In this document: positions 40,707 to 50,737 of the stretch, piece by piece
How positions within the stretch are numbered: the first letter of the stretch is position 1
Layout: each line of letters starts with the position of its first letter
DNA from: Orbaceae bacterium BiB
GTDB lineage: Bacteria > Pseudomonadota > Gammaproteobacteria > Enterobacterales > Orbaceae
NCBI GenBank assembly: GCA_036251205.1
Contig: CP133958.1
Span: 1,178,001-1,242,000 of the forward strand
DNA: 64,000 nucleotides
Direction of reading: 5' to 3'
Position numbers and translations under genes: made by a program
Notes under the pieces: generated by a model
Databases searched by the model: none
Told to the model about the DNA's origin: nothing
The model's input: only the letters and a program-made list of their open reading frames with translations

Positions 40707-41639
40707 TTAAAGCAGTGAGGGAGTATACTCTAATGGAATAATTGCACCGCGATATTGAATCACTGTACCTGCGACTAAATGTCCTTGTTTAGCCGAGAGC
40801 TCAGGACCAGCGCCAGTCAATCGTGCCGCTAAGTAACCAGCACCAAATGAATCACCAGCAGCAGTGGTATCAACTACCTTTTCCTTTGCAATTTTATTAG
40901 CTGGAATATCAAAACGACCTTCTGGACAATCCACAATACAGCTTTCACTACCGCGTTTAATCACAATTTCTGTAACACCATATTGCTTAGTTCGTTCAAT
41001 GACTTGCTCATAAGGTTGTTTACCCCACAATAAATCCTCATCATCAAGTGTTAAAAATGCGATATCAGTATAGGCTAAAATATCGGCATAAACACTTTGT
41101 GCGAGCTCAATACTGCTCCATAACCGAGGACGATAGTTGTTATCAAAAATAACTTTACCGCCATTTGCTTTTACCTGTCTTAATAGATCTAGCAGTTTAA
41201 GAATACTATCCGCATCTAAAATAGCGATGCTAATACCACTTAGATAAATGTAGTCACATTTAGCAACTTTGCCACAAACCTCTGCTGTTTCATCTGTTTT
41301 TAACCAAAACTTGGCTGCTGCATCATTTCTCCAATAGTAGAACGAACGCTCACCTGCCGCATCAGTTACAATAGAGTATAATCCAGGCATCTTATTCGCC
41401 ATTCGCTGCACTAGATCCGTTTTTACGCCCTCTTTTTGCCAAGCATCAAGCATCTCTTGGCTAAAAGGATCGGTTCCAAGACCTGTTACATAGTGGATAT
41501 CAAAAGGCTTTTTATTTAATAATCGAGAAAGATAAACAGATGTGTTAAGTGTATCACCACCAAAATTACGTGTTGTTGAATCTTGTTTGATTGATAGCTC
41601 AATCATACATTCACCAATTATTGCAATATTTATTGTCAT
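40707..41639 (-). CDS. kdgK: 2-dehydro-3-deoxygluconokinase
   Basis: PfkB-family kinase that phosphorylates KDG to KDPG, linking hexuronate and pectin breakdown to the Entner-Doudoroff aldolase (310 residues; E. coli 309). N-terminal GECMIELS and FGGDTLNTSVYLSRL, ERSFYYWRNDAAAKFW (about 98-113), IFDNNYRPRLW and the catalytic DTTAAGDSFGAGYL (Asp263-264 region) all match KdgK. It follows a YhcH-type gene by 45 bases in the same orientation. No KDPG aldolase or uronate isomerase gene is in the window. Confidence 0.93.
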   Translation of the reverse strand: MTINIAIIGECMIELSIKQDSTTRNFGGDTLNTSVYLSRLLNKKPFDIHYVTGLGTDPFSQEMLDAWQKEGVKTDLVQRMANKMPGLYSIVTDAAGERSFYYWRNDAAAKFWLKTDETAEVCGKVAKCDYIYLSGISIAILDADSILKLLDLLRQVKANGGKVIFDNNYRPRLWSSIELAQSVYADILAYTDIAFLTLDDEDLLWGKQPYEQVIERTKQYGVTEIVIKRGSESCIVDCPEGRFDIPANKIAKEKVVDTTAAGDSFGAGYLAARLTGAGPELSAKQGHLVAGTVIQYRGAIIPLEYTPSLL

Positions 41640-41684
41640 TTTTAAGCTCGCTAAAATAATAAAATAAAAAATATCGGCTATGAA

Positions 41685-42155
41685 CTATAAACAGTTTATA
41701 GCAACTTTAATTACAACTTTACGAATCTTGGCAAGTTGATTATCGACAGCACAAAGTGGTTTATGAACTTCATTTGGATAAAAAATAACAAAATCTTTTT
41801 CATGGGCAACAAATAGTGTCTCTTCTTTTGGCGTTTTAACAAACGCAATATCGCCACTAGCCATCCTATCATCAGTAATTTCAGTATGTGGTGGTAGCGT
41901 TGAAACAGCCATCCCTTCACTCCCCTCTAATACGATCTGTACATCAATATATCGTTTATGATATTCGGGCTCAGCTGTATCAATAAATCTTGAGGAATTT
42001 TCAGATAACATGAAGAAAATATTTTCGCCATCAATTTCATATTTACCAACAGGCGTGTTGCTATTGACATTATCTTTAACATATTCAATAGCATCTTTAA
42101 TTTTTTTAGGTAAATAAGGGGTTAGATCTAAATGTTCAATATTACCAATAATCAT
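41685..42155 (-). CDS. YhcH/YjgK/YiaL-family protein
   Basis: 156-residue cupin-like protein of the DUF386 family. Family signatures are HKRYIDVQIVLEGSEGM (about 85-101) and the metal-binding region FFPNEVHKP-like FYPNEVHKP (about 130), with KIRKVVIKV at the end. Relatives occur in sialic-acid and sugar-acid catabolic operons (YhcH in nan, YiaL in yia), and EbgC is a relative. Its pairing with kdgK suggests a role in handling sugar-acid anomers or intermediates; this is inference. Confidence 0.85.
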   Translation of the reverse strand: MIIGNIEHLDLTPYLPKKIKDAIEYVKDNVNSNTPVGKYEIDGENIFFMLSENSSRFIDTAEPEYHKRYIDVQIVLEGSEGMAVSTLPPHTEITDDRMASGDIAFVKTPKEETLFVAHEKDFVIFYPNEVHKPLCAVDNQLAKIRKVVIKVAINCL

Positions 42156-42265
42156 TTTTACACTCCATACACTGTTTTATAGTTATTACTGCCGTATCGT
42201 ATTTTAGTTAGTTATTAACGCTGGTATTTTATTTACGAAAAAGATTTAATTGCTTCTACAAAATA

Positions 42266-44020
42266 TCAATTTGTCACCATAAAACGCCTATTTTCCGTGA
42301 CTAACTGTAAGAATGTTGACAATCCTAATTTTTCATTTTGCTGTAACTGATTAGCAAGATCATAAACTTGGTAGTGTCCTGTATTATCAATTAAGATAGT
42401 TTTATCTTCATAAAGTGCCGCGATATCCTTCTCACTACCGGCTATCAGCCATTTGCGAGAATTTGGTGAAAATAAGTTTTCACCTTGACTATACTGTTTA
42501 GAATTTGTTGTCACATTGAGAACATCAGCCATCAATGTTGGCACAATATCAACATGAGATGTTGGTGTCGTAATGACTTCAGCAGCACGATGTGGCCACG
42601 CAATAACAAGAGGGACTCGTAACATCTCACGATTAAATTGAGATTGATTTTGCGATGACTCGGTATTACCCGCCGTAATAACTATTACAGTGTTATCCAT
42701 TTCACCACTATTTTGTAATGTATCTAATACCTTAGCGATCGCTTTATCAAGTTCTTTGGCTTGTGTTACACCATGATCTTGCCGGTTATCTTTATACTGA
42801 ATAATTGAAAACCATGGATTTGGGTTTTCTAATTGACTCTGTTCTTTATACCAAGCTAACCACAAATCACTTGTTGCTAGGTAAGACTTATTTTGTACTT
42901 TATCGGGTACAGAGAAATTTGATAATAAGGCATAACGGTATAATGGATGATCAAAACCATCAGATGAAAACAGACCTAAGTTGTAACGTTGTTTAGCCAA
43001 TGTATCGATAAATACTGACGATTTATGACCGGCTAAAATACTATCGTAGTAATTAGGATCTAAACCATAAAATAGAGAAAACTCACCTAAGAATGGTTGC
43101 GTACTAGCACTATAGTGATTATTAAATTGGCTATGTTGCTCAGCAAATGTCGTCAATTTAGGCATTGCATTACGCTCATCACTTGATTGATTATTCACCT
43201 GCCAATCATCAACAACAATCATTAAAATATTATAAGGTGCTTTAACCGGATTATAACTAATTTTGTCTAATGGATATTCAATAGCAATAGCAAACGGATT
43301 ACCTTCTTGTCGAATTCGCGATTCGTAATTACCTTTCTCAATAAAACCATACCGCTCCAGAAAATGTCTAGCAGTCAAAGGATATGATAATGGTAGACTA
43401 GAACGCTGCATGGTAATCGGACGATAAAAATTGGCATCAGCCCAAATATGAATAAGATGTGATAAAACAAAACATAATACAAAAGTAATTACCACCGGCC
43501 TAGCATAACGGTGACGCTTGCTTAAGCTACGTAGTTTACGCCAACTCCAAATAGCAAAAACGGTTTCTAGTAGTAAAATCAGTGGTACAAAAATAAATAA
43601 TTTTTGCCATTCAACACTAAAAATATTATTTTCATCATGTGATGTTAAGATCTCCCAAATAGAAAAATTTAGGTGCATCCTAAACTTAGTAAATACTTCA
43701 ATATCAATTAATAATATGGTAATCGCAATTGTCGCGATAATAACGGCAATAATACGCTGCCATTTAGGAGAGTGAAGGAAAAAACTCAGCGGAAATAATA
43801 AAACCAGATAGACAATAAAAGTCAAAAAACTAAAGTGCCCAATACAACTAATTATCGCATATACTCGACCTAACAAAGTTTGCGGCCAATCAGCAATAAA
43901 CAGGTAACGGCTACCGACAATAATCACGAAGAAAATATTAAACAGTGCAAACCAATGTCCCCAACTTACGATTTGTGAGGCACGATCATCATGCAGAGAA
44001 TTATTTTTAAGTTTAACCAT
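42266..44020 (-). CDS. yejM: Inner-membrane lipid regulator YejM (PbgA/LapC)
   Basis: Essential inner-membrane protein in E. coli that senses periplasmic LPS and controls LpxC degradation through LapB/FtsH. 584 residues (E. coli 586). Five N-terminal membrane helices include VSWGHWFALFNI and SRYLFIADWP; ADANFYRPITMQR follows (about residue 195). The periplasmic part is a sulfatase-like domain (FSLFYGLDPNYYDSILAG, GLFSSDGFDHPLYR) lacking a clear hydrolase active site, as in YejM. It is downstream of a CPBP protease gene by 145 bp. Confidence 0.92.
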   Translation of the reverse strand: MVKLKNNSLHDDRASQIVSWGHWFALFNIFFVIIVGSRYLFIADWPQTLLGRVYAIISCIGHFSFLTFIVYLVLLFPLSFFLHSPKWQRIIAVIIATIAITILLIDIEVFTKFRMHLNFSIWEILTSHDENNIFSVEWQKLFIFVPLILLLETVFAIWSWRKLRSLSKRHRYARPVVITFVLCFVLSHLIHIWADANFYRPITMQRSSLPLSYPLTARHFLERYGFIEKGNYESRIRQEGNPFAIAIEYPLDKISYNPVKAPYNILMIVVDDWQVNNQSSDERNAMPKLTTFAEQHSQFNNHYSASTQPFLGEFSLFYGLDPNYYDSILAGHKSSVFIDTLAKQRYNLGLFSSDGFDHPLYRYALLSNFSVPDKVQNKSYLATSDLWLAWYKEQSQLENPNPWFSIIQYKDNRQDHGVTQAKELDKAIAKVLDTLQNSGEMDNTVIVITAGNTESSQNQSQFNREMLRVPLVIAWPHRAAEVITTPTSHVDIVPTLMADVLNVTTNSKQYSQGENLFSPNSRKWLIAGSEKDIAALYEDKTILIDNTGHYQVYDLANQLQQNEKLGLSTFLQLVTENRRFMVTN

Positions 44021-44165
44021 AAAGGAGTAGCTAATGATGTCTATTGGGTAGTCTGTCTATGAATGGTCACTAGTTTAACCGATTTTAAAAAATCTTTCTG
44101 TAATTTTTTTAACTTCTGAGCTGCGCTAACAGTCAATAATATACAGATTGTGCTGCTAAATACTA

Positions 44166-44849
44166 TTACAATAAAAAATAGAGACATAACGTTATAAAAT
44201 TATACGACATATGCAATAAAATCGGTAAGAGTAGTCCTTTTGATATAATACGGGCTAGCGACAATATCACACCGACAACAAATATATTAAGCATCGTAAT
44301 AAAATGAATATATTGAGTATGCAATAACGTAAATATTAACGAAGAAAAAACAATTGCATAAGCAGCCCATTTGCCTCCTAAGTTATAAGGGAAAATGGCT
44401 AAAATAAAGTGACGAAATAAAAACTCTTCTAAAATAGGTGATAAAAGAACAATCTCGATGCAAAGAATCATCACTTGATATTGCGATTTATTATAGAAAA
44501 GCTGATCAATGAACAACTCATCAGAAATCGAAAAAATTTTATTTAACAAGGTCACAAATAACATTAACCCAATCATAAGGTACAAATTAAAGCGGTAATC
44601 ACTAAAACTAAATACACCTTTAAAAAGCATTTCAGGATAAAGTTTCTTTTTTTGTAAATTAAATAAAGTGATGACAATAGCTAGTGAAAATAGTGTACAG
44701 CTTAACATAAGCATATCATCTGAATGAATAAAGCTACCCATCACTACAAAAAATACGATATTACTAAAAAAATAGATGAAGATAACCGCTATACCAATGA
44801 GTGTATCGGGATACCATGTTGTAGCTAATTGTGGTTTATTGTTATTCAT
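44166..44849 (-). CDS. CPBP-family intramembrane metalloprotease
   Basis: 227 residues with about seven membrane helices. The CAAX-protease/bacteriocin-processing motif EEFLFR (Glu-Glu-x-x-x-Arg, about residues 140-145) is present, and SLIFTLLHTQYIHF carries the second-motif His (about 177). Such proteases cleave substrates in the membrane; the target is unknown. There is no adjacent bacteriocin gene. It is very AT-rich and upstream of yejM. Confidence 0.8.
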   Translation of the reverse strand: MNNNKPQLATTWYPDTLIGIAVIFIYFFSNIVFFVVMGSFIHSDDMLMLSCTLFSLAIVITLFNLQKKKLYPEMLFKGVFSFSDYRFNLYLMIGLMLFVTLLNKIFSISDELFIDQLFYNKSQYQVMILCIEIVLLSPILEEFLFRHFILAIFPYNLGGKWAAYAIVFSSLIFTLLHTQYIHFITMLNIFVVGVILSLARIISKGLLLPILLHMSYNFITLCLYFLL

Positions 44850-45109
44850 AGAAAATCAAATTTATATTTTATATTAACTAATATAAGTATTTTACGATAA
44901 TTGGTATGCGGCGAATTATACTAAATATATCTAAAATAACAAATTAATCTGGAATATAATCCACGATAGATTTTGATATGTAATTCCCTGTAAAACATCT
45001 TAAACAAAAGGAAAATTATTAATAAATAATTATCCAAAACATATCCAAATTATCTCTATTCAGATATAATTTCCGATTAAAATAATCTTTTAGAATAAAG
45101 ACTACGACT

Positions 45110-46843
45110 TTGACAATTAAACAATTAACTTGGCAAGAAACTCAGCCTCGCACTGAACACATTTCAGCTTTACTACAAGATTTAGCCTTAGATGCTAATT
45201 TTCTAACATTACAACCGCGTATTGAATCGGCACTATCATTACTGTGCCCTAAAATAAGAAAAAAATATCAATCTCGATTTATGTTGCTAAAAGCACCTGA
45301 TAGCCAGTTATTTTTTTCACTATTAGATAATAGTATTCGTAGCAAATTACCAACTAATCACTATGGTTTTGCCTACCATATTAATGAACGTCAAATAACA
45401 TTAACGCCTGCTAAAAGTAAACAAGATAATTTTTCAGCTATCGATAATTGTTTATTCTCTTCTTGGGTTGACCATGAAAGTCTATTTGGTTGTGTAAGAC
45501 AACCTGAGGATGATTCATTTAAATTACAATCAGGTCTCGTTCATAATGTGAATGGTGGTGTCTTAATTTTAGGATTACGTTCATTACTGGCACAACCTAA
45601 CTTGTGGGAACGCTTGAAAAAAATGGTGATCACTGAAGAGTACCAGTGGGTCTCAACAGATGATGCCAACCCATTACCGATCGCTATTCCATCAATGCCA
45701 TTAGATCTACGTATTGTATTGGTCGGTGACCGATTAAGTATGGCTGAATTACAAGATTATGATCCTGAATTCTTTGACACCTCATTATATGCGGAATTTG
45801 AAGGAGATCTATTAGTTCAATCCGATGAAGAGCTAAAACAGTGGTCTGCTTATTTGAAGTTTTTAGCCAATTATCAGCAGCTCCCACCAATTGATACTTC
45901 AGCATTTGTCGAGTTAATTAAGGCTGGTACTAGATATACTGAAGATCAGTACCATCTGCCACTATCACCAGATTGGTTAAGCACACAATTAACCCTTGCG
46001 GCACAACTTGCAGATGAGTGTATCGATGATAATGTCATCAAGTCCTCAATCGAGCAAAAACAGTGGCGTGAAAGCTATCTAGTAGAACGTTTTAGAGAGT
46101 CAATTTTTACTAATCAGGTAATTATTAATACTCAAGAACAAGTTATTGGTCAGATTAATGGATTATCAGTAGTTGAATATCCGGGCTATCCTAAAGTGAT
46201 AGGTGAACCGACACGTTTAAGTTGTTTAATTCATTTTGGTGATGGTGAGTTTGTTGATATTGAGCGAAAGAATGAATTAGCGGGTAATATTCACTCTAAG
46301 GGTATGATGATTATGCAATCTTTTATTACCTCTGAATTTGCAATTACTCATCAATTACCTTTTTCCGCCTCCTTGGTATTTGAACAATCCTATAACGAAG
46401 TCGATGGTGATAGCGCATCACTTGCCGGTTTATGTGTCCTAATTAGTGCCCTATCAGCACAACCCATTGATCAGCAACTTGCCGTGACAGGTTCAGTCGA
46501 TCAGTTCGGTAACGTTCAAGCAATCGGTAGTGTTAATGAGAAAATAGCAGGTTTTTTTGCGGTATGTAAACACCAAGGCCTAACTGGACAACAAGGCGTT
46601 ATTATTCCCTCATCAAACCTCCGTCATTTATGTTTAAATGATGAGATTACCGATGCCATTAAAAATCGACAATTTACGATTTGGACAGTCGATAATGTCG
46701 CAGATGCACTATATCTACTAACGGGAATTAATTATAAAGATGACTCGTCAATTAGCTTATATAAATTGATTCAAGCCCGTATTCAAATGACCATGACTCA
46801 AGAAAAGCAGCCAACAGGTTGGTTTAATAAATGGCGCAAATAA
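45110..46843 (+). CDS. ycbZ: Lon-protease-family protein YcbZ (LonH)
   Basis: 577-residue protein (E. coli YcbZ 586) with an AAA-like N-terminal half lacking a good Walker A and a C-terminal Lon protease domain (about 335-550). The Ser-Lys dyad is Ser435 (VDGDSASLAG) and Lys478 (GSVNEKIAGFF). Hallmarks are FGCVRQPEDD, SGLVHNVNGGVLIL and ERKNELAGNIHSKGMMIMQ. The start is TTG at 45110; the following TIKQLTWQE aligns with the E. coli N terminus and no ATG fits. As in E. coli, fabA follows. Function is poorly known, with a reported link to ribosome assembly or proteostasis. Confidence 0.88.
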   Translation: MTIKQLTWQETQPRTEHISALLQDLALDANFLTLQPRIESALSLLCPKIRKKYQSRFMLLKAPDSQLFFSLLDNSIRSKLPTNHYGFAYHINERQITLTPAKSKQDNFSAIDNCLFSSWVDHESLFGCVRQPEDDSFKLQSGLVHNVNGGVLILGLRSLLAQPNLWERLKKMVITEEYQWVSTDDANPLPIAIPSMPLDLRIVLVGDRLSMAELQDYDPEFFDTSLYAEFEGDLLVQSDEELKQWSAYLKFLANYQQLPPIDTSAFVELIKAGTRYTEDQYHLPLSPDWLSTQLTLAAQLADECIDDNVIKSSIEQKQWRESYLVERFRESIFTNQVIINTQEQVIGQINGLSVVEYPGYPKVIGEPTRLSCLIHFGDGEFVDIERKNELAGNIHSKGMMIMQSFITSEFAITHQLPFSASLVFEQSYNEVDGDSASLAGLCVLISALSAQPIDQQLAVTGSVDQFGNVQAIGSVNEKIAGFFAVCKHQGLTGQQGVIIPSSNLRHLCLNDEITDAIKNRQFTIWTVDNVADALYLLTGINYKDDSSISLYKLIQARIQMTMTQEKQPTGWFNKWRK

Positions 46844-46864
46844 AATTGCAAAAATGAGGAATTC

Positions 46865-46882
46865 CGCTTACACTTGTACGCT
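46865..46882 (+). promoter_or_regulatory. FabR-type operator upstream of fabA
   Basis: GCTTACA-CT-TGTACGC differs at one core base from GCGTACA-NN-TGTACGC, the FabR consensus of enterobacteria. TTGTAC (46875-46880) and TATATA 16 bases later could be the fabA promoter, overlapped by the operator. It sits 22 bases after the ycbZ stop. Confidence 0.65.
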
Positions 46883-46920
46883 AATTTTACTCAAGTATAT
46901 AAAATAATAAAAGGTTGCTT

Positions 46921-47445
46921 ATGACTTTTGAACGTAAATCTTCTTACTCTAAAGAAGACCTGATTAAATCAGGTAATAATGAGCTTTTCGGCCATGATGG
47001 CCCACCGTTACCATCTGATCTAATGTTAATGATGGATCGTGTTGTTGAAATGAATGAACAAGGTGGACAATACGGAAAAGGCTATGTTGAAGCTGAACTC
47101 GATATTAATCCTGATCTTTGGTTCTTTAAATGTCATTTTAAAAATGATCCAGTAATGCCTGGTTGTTTAGGACTTGATGCAATGTGGCAACTTGTTGGTT
47201 TCTATTTAGGCTGGCTAGGCGGTAAAGGTAAAGGTCGTGCTTTAGGTGTGGGTGAAGTTAAATTTTCAGGTCAAGTATTACCAACCGCTAAAAAAGTAAC
47301 CTATAAAATTCACTTTAAACGTGTAATTAATCGTAGATTGATTATGGGGATTGGCGATGGTGAAGTATTTGTTGACGGTAAACTGATTTATCAAGCAACA
47401 GATCTTAAAGTCGGTTTATTCCAAGATACAACATCTGCATTTTAG
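46921..47445 (+). CDS. fabA: 3-hydroxydecanoyl-ACP dehydratase/isomerase
   Basis: Bifunctional enzyme that dehydrates 3-hydroxyacyl-ACP and isomerises the C10 product to the cis-3 isomer, starting unsaturated fatty-acid synthesis. I use the ATG at 46921 (174 residues; E. coli 172) with AAGG upstream; the open frame extends to a TTG at 46915. Catalytic His72 (FFKCHF) and Asp86 ([10 protein letters not shown]) are present, and the C terminus [14 protein letters not shown] is near-identical to E. coli. Confidence 0.97.
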   Translation: MTFERKSSYSKEDLIKSGNNELFGHDGPPLPSDLMLMMDRVVEMNEQGGQYGKGYVEAELDINPDLWFFKCHFKNDPVMPGCLGLDAMWQLVGFYLGWLGGKGKGRALGVGEVKFSGQVLPTAKKVTYKIHFKRVINRRLIMGIGDGEVFVDGKLIYQATDLKVGLFQDTTSAF

Positions 47446-47451
47446 TTTATT

Positions 47452-47484
47452 AAGTTCTGCCTATTGAATAGGCAGAACTTTTCT
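47452..47484. terminator. Bidirectional terminator between fabA and yoaB
   Basis: AAGTTCTGCC/GGCAGAACTT stem extended by TATT/AATA, then TTTTCTT on the plus strand. Confidence 0.88.
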
Positions 47485-47522
47485 TGAATTAGTTACCCGA
47501 AAAGTACAACTCTCAAATTCAA

Positions 47523-47876
47523 TTAAGCTGTTTTTACAGCAGCAACAATCTTAATTTCTACTTTATATCTTTCGTTCATTAAACCTGATTGTACAGTACA
47601 ACGAACTGGCGCTTGACCTTTAACAACCCATTCATCCCATGCTTTATTCATTGCTGAGAAATCCGCTTTATCAACAAGAAAAATCGTTACATCTAAAATC
47701 TGGTTTTTATCACTGTTCACTCTAGCCAAAATTGCATCGATTTCCATCAATGCACTTTTAGTTTGAGCATAAGCATCAGCGACTAAATCAGTAGGTACAC
47801 TAGTGTAATAGATAACATTATTATGGATAACCGCTTCAGACCAGCGTTCATCAGGATCAATTCGTACAATTGTCAT
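47523..47876 (-). CDS. yoaB: RidA-family protein YoaB
   Basis: 117-residue member of the YjgF/YER057c/UK114 family; RidA proteins hydrolyse reactive enamine/imine intermediates. The sequence (MTIVRIDPDERWSEAVIHNN, TIFLVDKADFSAMNKAWDEW, CTVQSGLMNERYKVEIKIVAA) follows E. coli YoaB rather than RidA. The Arg in APVRCTVQ and the C-terminal Glu in VEIKIVAA correspond to family active-site positions. It lies 27 bases downstream of a DUF5362 gene. Confidence 0.88.
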   Translation of the reverse strand: MTIVRIDPDERWSEAVIHNNVIYYTSVPTDLVADAYAQTKSALMEIDAILARVNSDKNQILDVTIFLVDKADFSAMNKAWDEWVVKGQAPVRCTVQSGLMNERYKVEIKIVAAVKTA

Positions 47877-47903
47877 TTTTATTCCATCTAAAATTAAAGG
47901 AAA

Positions 47904-48269
47904 CTAGTAATAGTACTGGCTACTACCGGCAATAGCAAAAAGAGCAATCAATGCAATGATATAAAATACAACGGTAATTATGATCATAACCAAGGTATAC
48001 ATCCAAAATGAGGCCAAATTCAAGATCGCATCTTTCATGAATTTACTATCGTTAGTATATGATGCATAAGTAAATGAGCTACCAGATTTAAATAGTTTAA
48101 TACCTGCAAGAAGATAAGGAATACCAATAATCGCCGTTATAATCCCAAAACAAGTTACTACTCCGCCAATGATAGACAAAACGCCAAAAATTTTCTGCAT
48201 TGTGCCAATAAAAGACATTTTTTTCATGAGTAACGTATCGACTTCAAGCTGAATAGTATTGTTTTCCAT
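47904..48269 (-). CDS. DUF5362-family small membrane protein
   Basis: 121 residues with two hydrophobic zones: about 25-56 (IFGVLSIIGGVVTCFGIITAI) and 87-115. MSFIGTMQKIFGVLS and GIPYLLAGIKLFKSGSSF are the family marks. The function is unknown. It is upstream of yoaB in the same direction, probably co-transcribed. Confidence 0.75.
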   Translation of the reverse strand: MENNTIQLEVDTLLMKKMSFIGTMQKIFGVLSIIGGVVTCFGIITAIIGIPYLLAGIKLFKSGSSFTYASYTNDSKFMKDAILNLASFWMYTLVMIIITVVFYIIALIALFAIAGSSQYYY

Positions 48270-48415
48270 TTTGATTCCCTGCTATTAATAATTTGCCATG
48301 CATACTAGCAAAATTTATTTAAATAAACAATTTGAATTATATTTAAACAATAATAATACATTCATTAGAATAGTTATGCGGTAAAATTATATTATCACTA
48401 AGATACAATCAAAAA

Positions 48416-48460
48416 AGTTCGTTATAATATTGCTGAAAAGGCATATTCTAATGAAAAAGA
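48416..48460 (+). repeat. Dispersed ~45-bp repeat, copy D (after uvrB)
   Basis: AGTTCGTTATAATA, then TTGCTGAAAAGGCATATT, then CTAATGAAAAAGA. It aligns without gaps to copies A-C. Here it merges into a long hairpin (48433-48473) just beyond the uvrB stop. Confidence 0.6.
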
Positions 48461-48473
48461 ATTGCCTTTTCAG
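48433..48473 (-). terminator. Long hairpin after uvrB
   Basis: CTGAAAAGGCA/TGCCTTTTCAG, an 11-bp stem with an inner ATTC/GAAT pair, 17 bases after the uvrB stop. T-rich sequence follows only at a distance on the minus strand. Confidence 0.6.
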
Positions 48474-48489
48474 TAATAATTATTTGCAG

Positions 48490-50493
48490 CTAAGATAATG
48501 TAATAAAATCACTTCTTAACTTTTTAATTTCATCCCGTAGTACTCCAGCCCTTTCAAACTCAAGATTTTTAGCTGCTTCATACATCATTGCTTCAAGTTC
48601 TTTAATCCTTGCTTGAACCTCTTTAACCGATACATATTCGTAATTTTTACCAGGCTCAAAGAGTTTCACTTTGCTAGTTGATTTTTTAGTACTTAAGCCA
48701 GCTTCAAGAATATCTTGAATCTGTTTTTTCACAGACATCGGTGTAATATTGTGTTCTAAATTAAAGTCTTGCTGTTTCTTACGTCGTCTTGCAGTCTCAT
48801 CAATGGTATGTTGCATAGCCGGCGTTATTTTATCTGCATATAAAATTGCTTTACCATGTAAATTACGTGCAGCTCGACCTACTGTTTGAATTAATGAACT
48901 AGTAGAACGTAAAAAACCTTCCCGATCAGCATCTAATATAGCGACCAATGATACTTCTGGAATATCTAATCCTTCTCTTAATAAGTTGATTCCGACAAGT
49001 ACATCCACTTCACCTAAACGTAAATCACGGATAATTTCCATTCGCTCGACGGTATTAATATCAGAGTGTAGATATTTAACTTTAACACCATGTTCAGAAA
49101 AATAGTCAGTTAAATTTTCAGCCATCCGTTTGGTCAGGGTAGTCACTAGAACACGTTCACCTAATTGCATACATTGCTTAATTTCAGATAAAAGATCATC
49201 AACTTGTGTCATTACCGGTCTGACTTCGATAATAGGATCAAGGAGTCCTGTTGGACGTACAACCTGTTCAATAATTTCAGAACCGGACTTTTCAATTTCA
49301 TATTTTGCCGGTGTAGCTGAAACATAAATAGTTTGCGGCATTATTTTTTCAAATTCAGCAAACTTCAATGGGCGATTATCTAAAGCTGATGGTAATCTAA
49401 AACCATATTCAACTAAATTTAACTTACGTGAACGGTCGCCATTATACATCGCACCAATTTGTGGCACACCAACATGAGATTCATCAATAAAGAGTAATCC
49501 ATCAGCGGGCAGATAATCAAATAATGTAGCCGGTGGCTCACCAGCTTTACGCTGAGCTAAATAGCGAGAGTAATTTTCAATACCAGAACAATAACCAAGT
49601 TCAGTCATCATTTCTAAATCGAATAATGTTCGTTGGGTTAGCCGCTGCTCTTCTACTAAACGATTTTCTGCTAACAATACTTTTTGTCTTTCTGCTAACT
49701 CTTGCTTAATTTGAGCAATCGCATTATCGAGGATTGCTCTAGGAGTAACATAGTGAGTTTTTGGATAAACAGTGATCCTTGACACTTCACTAACAGCACT
49801 CCCCGTCAGCGGATCAAACAGAACGATTTTTTCGACTTCATCGTCAAATAATTCAACTCGTACTGCTAATGTATCTGAATCAGCAGGGAAAATATCAAGC
49901 ACATCCCCTCTCACACGAAACGTGCCGCGATTAAAACCGACATCATTGCGTTTGTATTGCATTTCAGCTAAACGCGTTAAAATGGCTCTTTGATCGGTAA
50001 TAGTTCCCTTTGTTAAATGAAGAATCATTGCCATATAAGATTCAGGCGCCCCTAAACCATAAATAGCGGAAACAGAAGCAACAATAATAACATCTCGACG
50101 TTCCAAAAGAGATTTCGTGGCTGAAAGCCGCATTTGCTCAATATGTTCATTGATTGAAGCATCTTTTTCAATAAAGGTATCGGTTGTTGGCACATAAGAC
50201 TCTGGTTGATAGTAGTCATAGTATGAAACAAAATACTCTACCGCGTTATCAGGAAAAAATGCTTTCATTTCACCATATAGTTGGGCAGCTAATGTTTTAT
50301 TGGGCGCCAATATAACAGTTGGACGGTTATGAGTTGCAATCACATTCGCCATCGTAAATGTTTTACCCGATCCAGTTACCCCAAGTAAAGTTTGATGCGC
50401 GATACCATCTTCTAAATTTTGATTAATTTTTTTGATTGCCTCAGGTTGATCTCCTGCAGGAGAAAATTCTGAATACAATTTAAAACTTCGCAT
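48490..50493 (-). CDS. uvrB: UvrABC excinuclease subunit B
   Basis: Damage-verification helicase of nucleotide excision repair (667 residues; E. coli 673). Walker [11 protein letters not shown] is at 38-47, the beta-hairpin [12 protein letters not shown] at about 92-103, DEAH-like [11 protein letters not shown] at about 336, and motif [11 protein letters not shown] at about 537. The UvrC-binding UVR domain sits at the C terminus ([24 protein letters not shown], shown in part as [17 protein letters not shown]). I found no LexA box (CTGT-N8-ACAG) upstream, though an FNR-type palindrome and DnaA boxes are there. Confidence 0.97.
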   Translation of the reverse strand: MRSFKLYSEFSPAGDQPEAIKKINQNLEDGIAHQTLLGVTGSGKTFTMANVIATHNRPTVILAPNKTLAAQLYGEMKAFFPDNAVEYFVSYYDYYQPESYVPTTDTFIEKDASINEHIEQMRLSATKSLLERRDVIIVASVSAIYGLGAPESYMAMILHLTKGTITDQRAILTRLAEMQYKRNDVGFNRGTFRVRGDVLDIFPADSDTLAVRVELFDDEVEKIVLFDPLTGSAVSEVSRITVYPKTHYVTPRAILDNAIAQIKQELAERQKVLLAENRLVEEQRLTQRTLFDLEMMTELGYCSGIENYSRYLAQRKAGEPPATLFDYLPADGLLFIDESHVGVPQIGAMYNGDRSRKLNLVEYGFRLPSALDNRPLKFAEFEKIMPQTIYVSATPAKYEIEKSGSEIIEQVVRPTGLLDPIIEVRPVMTQVDDLLSEIKQCMQLGERVLVTTLTKRMAENLTDYFSEHGVKVKYLHSDINTVERMEIIRDLRLGEVDVLVGINLLREGLDIPEVSLVAILDADREGFLRSTSSLIQTVGRAARNLHGKAILYADKITPAMQHTIDETARRRKKQQDFNLEHNITPMSVKKQIQDILEAGLSTKKSTSKVKLFEPGKNYEYVSVKEVQARIKELEAMMYEAAKNLEFERAGVLRDEIKKLRSDFITLS

Positions 50494-50521
50494 ATTTTTT
50501 ACCTATAACCATAACATTATT

Positions 50522-50535
50522 TTGATGTCAATCAA
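50522..50535. promoter_or_regulatory. FNR-type palindrome upstream of uvrB
   Basis: TTGAT-GTCA-ATCAA, all ten fixed FNR positions, 29 bp upstream of the uvrB ATG. On the minus strand it contains TTGACA, a perfect -35 hexamer, with TATAGG 18 bases on. Confidence 0.45.
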
Positions 50536-50737
50536 ATTTATCCCCAAAAAAAGACTTGACCTTTTTGATTAATTAATCTCTGATTCCCTGTTTCAAAAAT
50601 CATTACTTATGTTAATAAATCTGTGCTTGATTTATATTAACATGCTGATTAATAACAATTTGTTAAATTGTGACTACTATCTAAGCAAACTAGACTAAAA
50701 CTAGCTATTTCCAGCAGTTAGACCCTTTTTCAAGAAA

